Shown: in pieces, positions 6,092 to 6,664 of the stretch
How the letters are laid out: each line of letters begins with the position of its first letter
Numbering within the stretch: position 1 is the stretch's first letter
Assembly (NCBI GenBank): GCA_024763295.1
Contig: JANTFU010000129.1
Coordinates: forward strand, 1 to 6,664
Source of the DNA: Anaerolineales bacterium
GTDB lineage: Bacteria; Chloroflexota; Anaerolineae; Anaerolineales; Villigracilaceae
Reading direction: 5' to 3'
DNA length: 6,664 nucleotides
Notes under the pieces: model-generated
Told to the model about the DNA's origin: nothing
Databases searched by the model: none
What the model saw: the letters and a program-made list of their open reading frames with translations, nothing else
Position numbers and translations under genes: made by a program

Positions 6092-6139
6092 CAAAAGCAC
6101 TCTTTTTATGACACTTTTATATATAGATGTGACAAAAAG

Positions 6140-6326
6140 CGAAAAAAGCACGCCAAATATCATGGATAAAAAGAACGCACGCAAACGCTCTTGCTGGAAA
6201 CCTGCTTCCGTTTTGGTGAGTGCCGCCCGCAAAAAAATGGATTCCGTTAACGGTTTCCCCACTCGGGTCCCGCAAATGTACGGGGCAGCACCCCAGCCCA
6301 AATCCGGGCGCGTTGCGACATTTCCC
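6140..6326. other. Gene-free, GC-rich, hairpin-prone spacer
   Basis: No convincing gene is seen between the regulator's control region and the phosphofructokinase terminator. The right half is markedly richer in G and C than its surroundings and dense in small inverted repeats: GGAAACC (6196-6202) with GGTTTCC (6252-6258), the palindrome CCGTTAACGG (6244-6253), GGGGCAGCACCCC (6282-6294) and GCCC/GGGC around 6296-6309. CCCGCAAA is repeated at 6226-6233 and 6269-6276. A plus-strand open frame crosses this area but is basic, low in complexity and has no recognisable domain. A structured RNA, an untranslated leader or a dispersed repeat are all possible; none can be chosen from sequence alone. 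Confidence 0.3.
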
Positions 6327-6364
6327 CCAAAACAAAAACAGCCACCCGCGCGGATGGCTGTTTT
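6327..6364 (-). terminator. Intrinsic terminator of the 6-phosphofructokinase gene
   Basis: On the minus strand a 13-base-pair stem pairs AAAACAGCCATCC with GGGTGGCTGTTTT (one T-G pair) around a GCGC loop; the arms are 6352-6364 and 6335-6347. The right arm runs into TTTTTGTTTT. It begins 17 bases past the pfk stop codon. The stem, tight loop and U-rich tail match a classical Rho-independent terminator, separating pfk from the regulator and hydrogenase genes. Confidence 0.9.
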
Positions 6365-6381
6365 GCATCTGGTTCTGAAAA

Positions 6382-6664
6382 CTAAATTTCGCTCGTCATA
6401 ATGAAGAGCGGTTTCATCTCAAAGCTCTCATAATTTGGGCGGTAACGTTCGGTATTGTAGAACTGCGCCACATTGACGAGTTTTTTGGTGCTGGTAACGA
6501 CTTCGATCGGCACATTGTCATAGCGTCCGTTTTTGAGCACGACCAAACGTCCATGAATGCCACGCAAAATCAAATCCAGTGCCAAGTTGCCAAACGCCAT
6601 TGGCACAATCGCATCGATGGAGTCGGGGTCGCCGCCGCGCACCATATATCCGAGTTTTTGGGTA
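6382..6664 (-). CDS. pfk: 6-phosphofructokinase, C-terminal part (cut by window edge)
   Basis: The frame is open from the window edge to a TAG at 6382-6384, giving about 94 C-terminal residues; the N-terminal catalytic part lies outside. The reading begins TQKLGYMVRGGDPDSIDA, matching the late phosphofructokinase region where GGxP follows the fructose-6-phosphate-binding segment. It continues with a dimer/tetramer-type tail (AFGNLALDLI) and ends in KPLFIMTSEI. The enzyme phosphorylates fructose 6-phosphate to the 1,6-bisphosphate in glycolysis. Whether ATP or pyrophosphate is the donor cannot be told, since the deciding residues are upstream. The classical signature has arginine after the last aspartate (D-R); here it is D-A, suggesting a divergent subfamily. 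The ATG inside the visible part is internal, not the real start. A clear terminator follows, so it is transcribed separately from the hydrogenase locus. Confidence 0.88.
   Translation of the reverse strand, partial: TQKLGYMVRGGDPDSIDAIVPMAFGNLALDLILRGIHGRLVVLKNGRYDNVPIEVVTSTKKLVNVAQFYNTERYRPNYESFEMKPLFIMTSEI

Noticed and set aside
6117..6368. Minus-strand open frame of 83 codons in the same gap
   Set aside because: It begins within the pfk terminator stem, lacks a ribosome-binding site and shows no protein-like conservation that I recognise.
6006..6401. Plus-strand open frame of 131 codons in the gap between the regulator and pfk
   Set aside because: It spans the regulator promoter and the pfk terminator and runs into the pfk end. 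The product is basic and low in complexity with no domain, and no clear ribosome-binding site precedes its start.
1..6664. CRISPR arrays, insertion sequences, tRNA or rRNA genes
   Set aside because: No regularly spaced repeats, transposase-like reading frame, terminal inverted repeats or tRNA T-loop patterns were seen on either strand.

Overview
The window carries a compact [NiFe]-hydrogenase locus. Every convincing gene lies on the minus strand, so transcription runs from high to low coordinates. Gene content and sequence style point to an anaerobic or facultative bacterium, possibly Chloroflexota (Anaerolineae-like). That placement rests on general resemblance of the hydrogenase, the phosphofructokinase tail and the HTH-PocR regulator, and it is an inference only. 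No rRNA or other decisive phylogenetic marker is present.

Layout from right to left, in the direction of transcription. (1) 6382-6664 is the C-terminal end of a 6-phosphofructokinase, closed by a strong intrinsic terminator at 6327-6364. (2) 6002-6326 has no gene. It holds a GC-rich, hairpin-prone block at about 6190-6320 and, at about 6020-6135, the likely control region of the next gene. (3) 5261-6001 encodes a one-component regulator that joins an excisionase/MerR-like helix-turn-helix to a cysteine-rich PocR sensory domain. (4) 5152-5260 is a 109-base leader with two inverted repeats sharing the core GG(C/A)ATACG. (5) 4054-5151, 3373-4050, 2098-3363 and 348-2087 form a tight four-gene operon: Tat-exported hydrogenase small subunit, NarI/DsrM-like cytochrome b, HdrD/DsrK-like iron-sulfur protein, and hydrogenase large subunit. 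(6) 222-347 holds two hairpins built on the same sequence core. (7) 1-221 is the start of a membrane-anchored DUF302-like protein that runs off the window.

The operon order small - cytochrome b - HdrD-like - large is that of the Isp-type (hynS-isp1-isp2-hynL) hydrogenases known from purple sulfur bacteria such as Allochromatium and Thiocapsa. By analogy, HynSL would oxidise H2 on the outer face of the membrane. Isp1 would carry electrons through b hemes, and Isp2 would exchange them with a cytoplasmic or membrane acceptor using its cubane clusters and one complete CCG site. The small subunit lacks the two extra cysteines of oxygen-tolerant enzymes, so a standard, oxygen-sensitive type is expected. 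No maturation genes (hyp genes or the large-subunit endopeptidase) lie in the window.

The hydrogenase system belongs to a known type. The less familiar parts are the dedicated-looking PocR regulator with its candidate operators, the paired same-core hairpins after the large subunit, and the structured gap beside the phosphofructokinase terminator.
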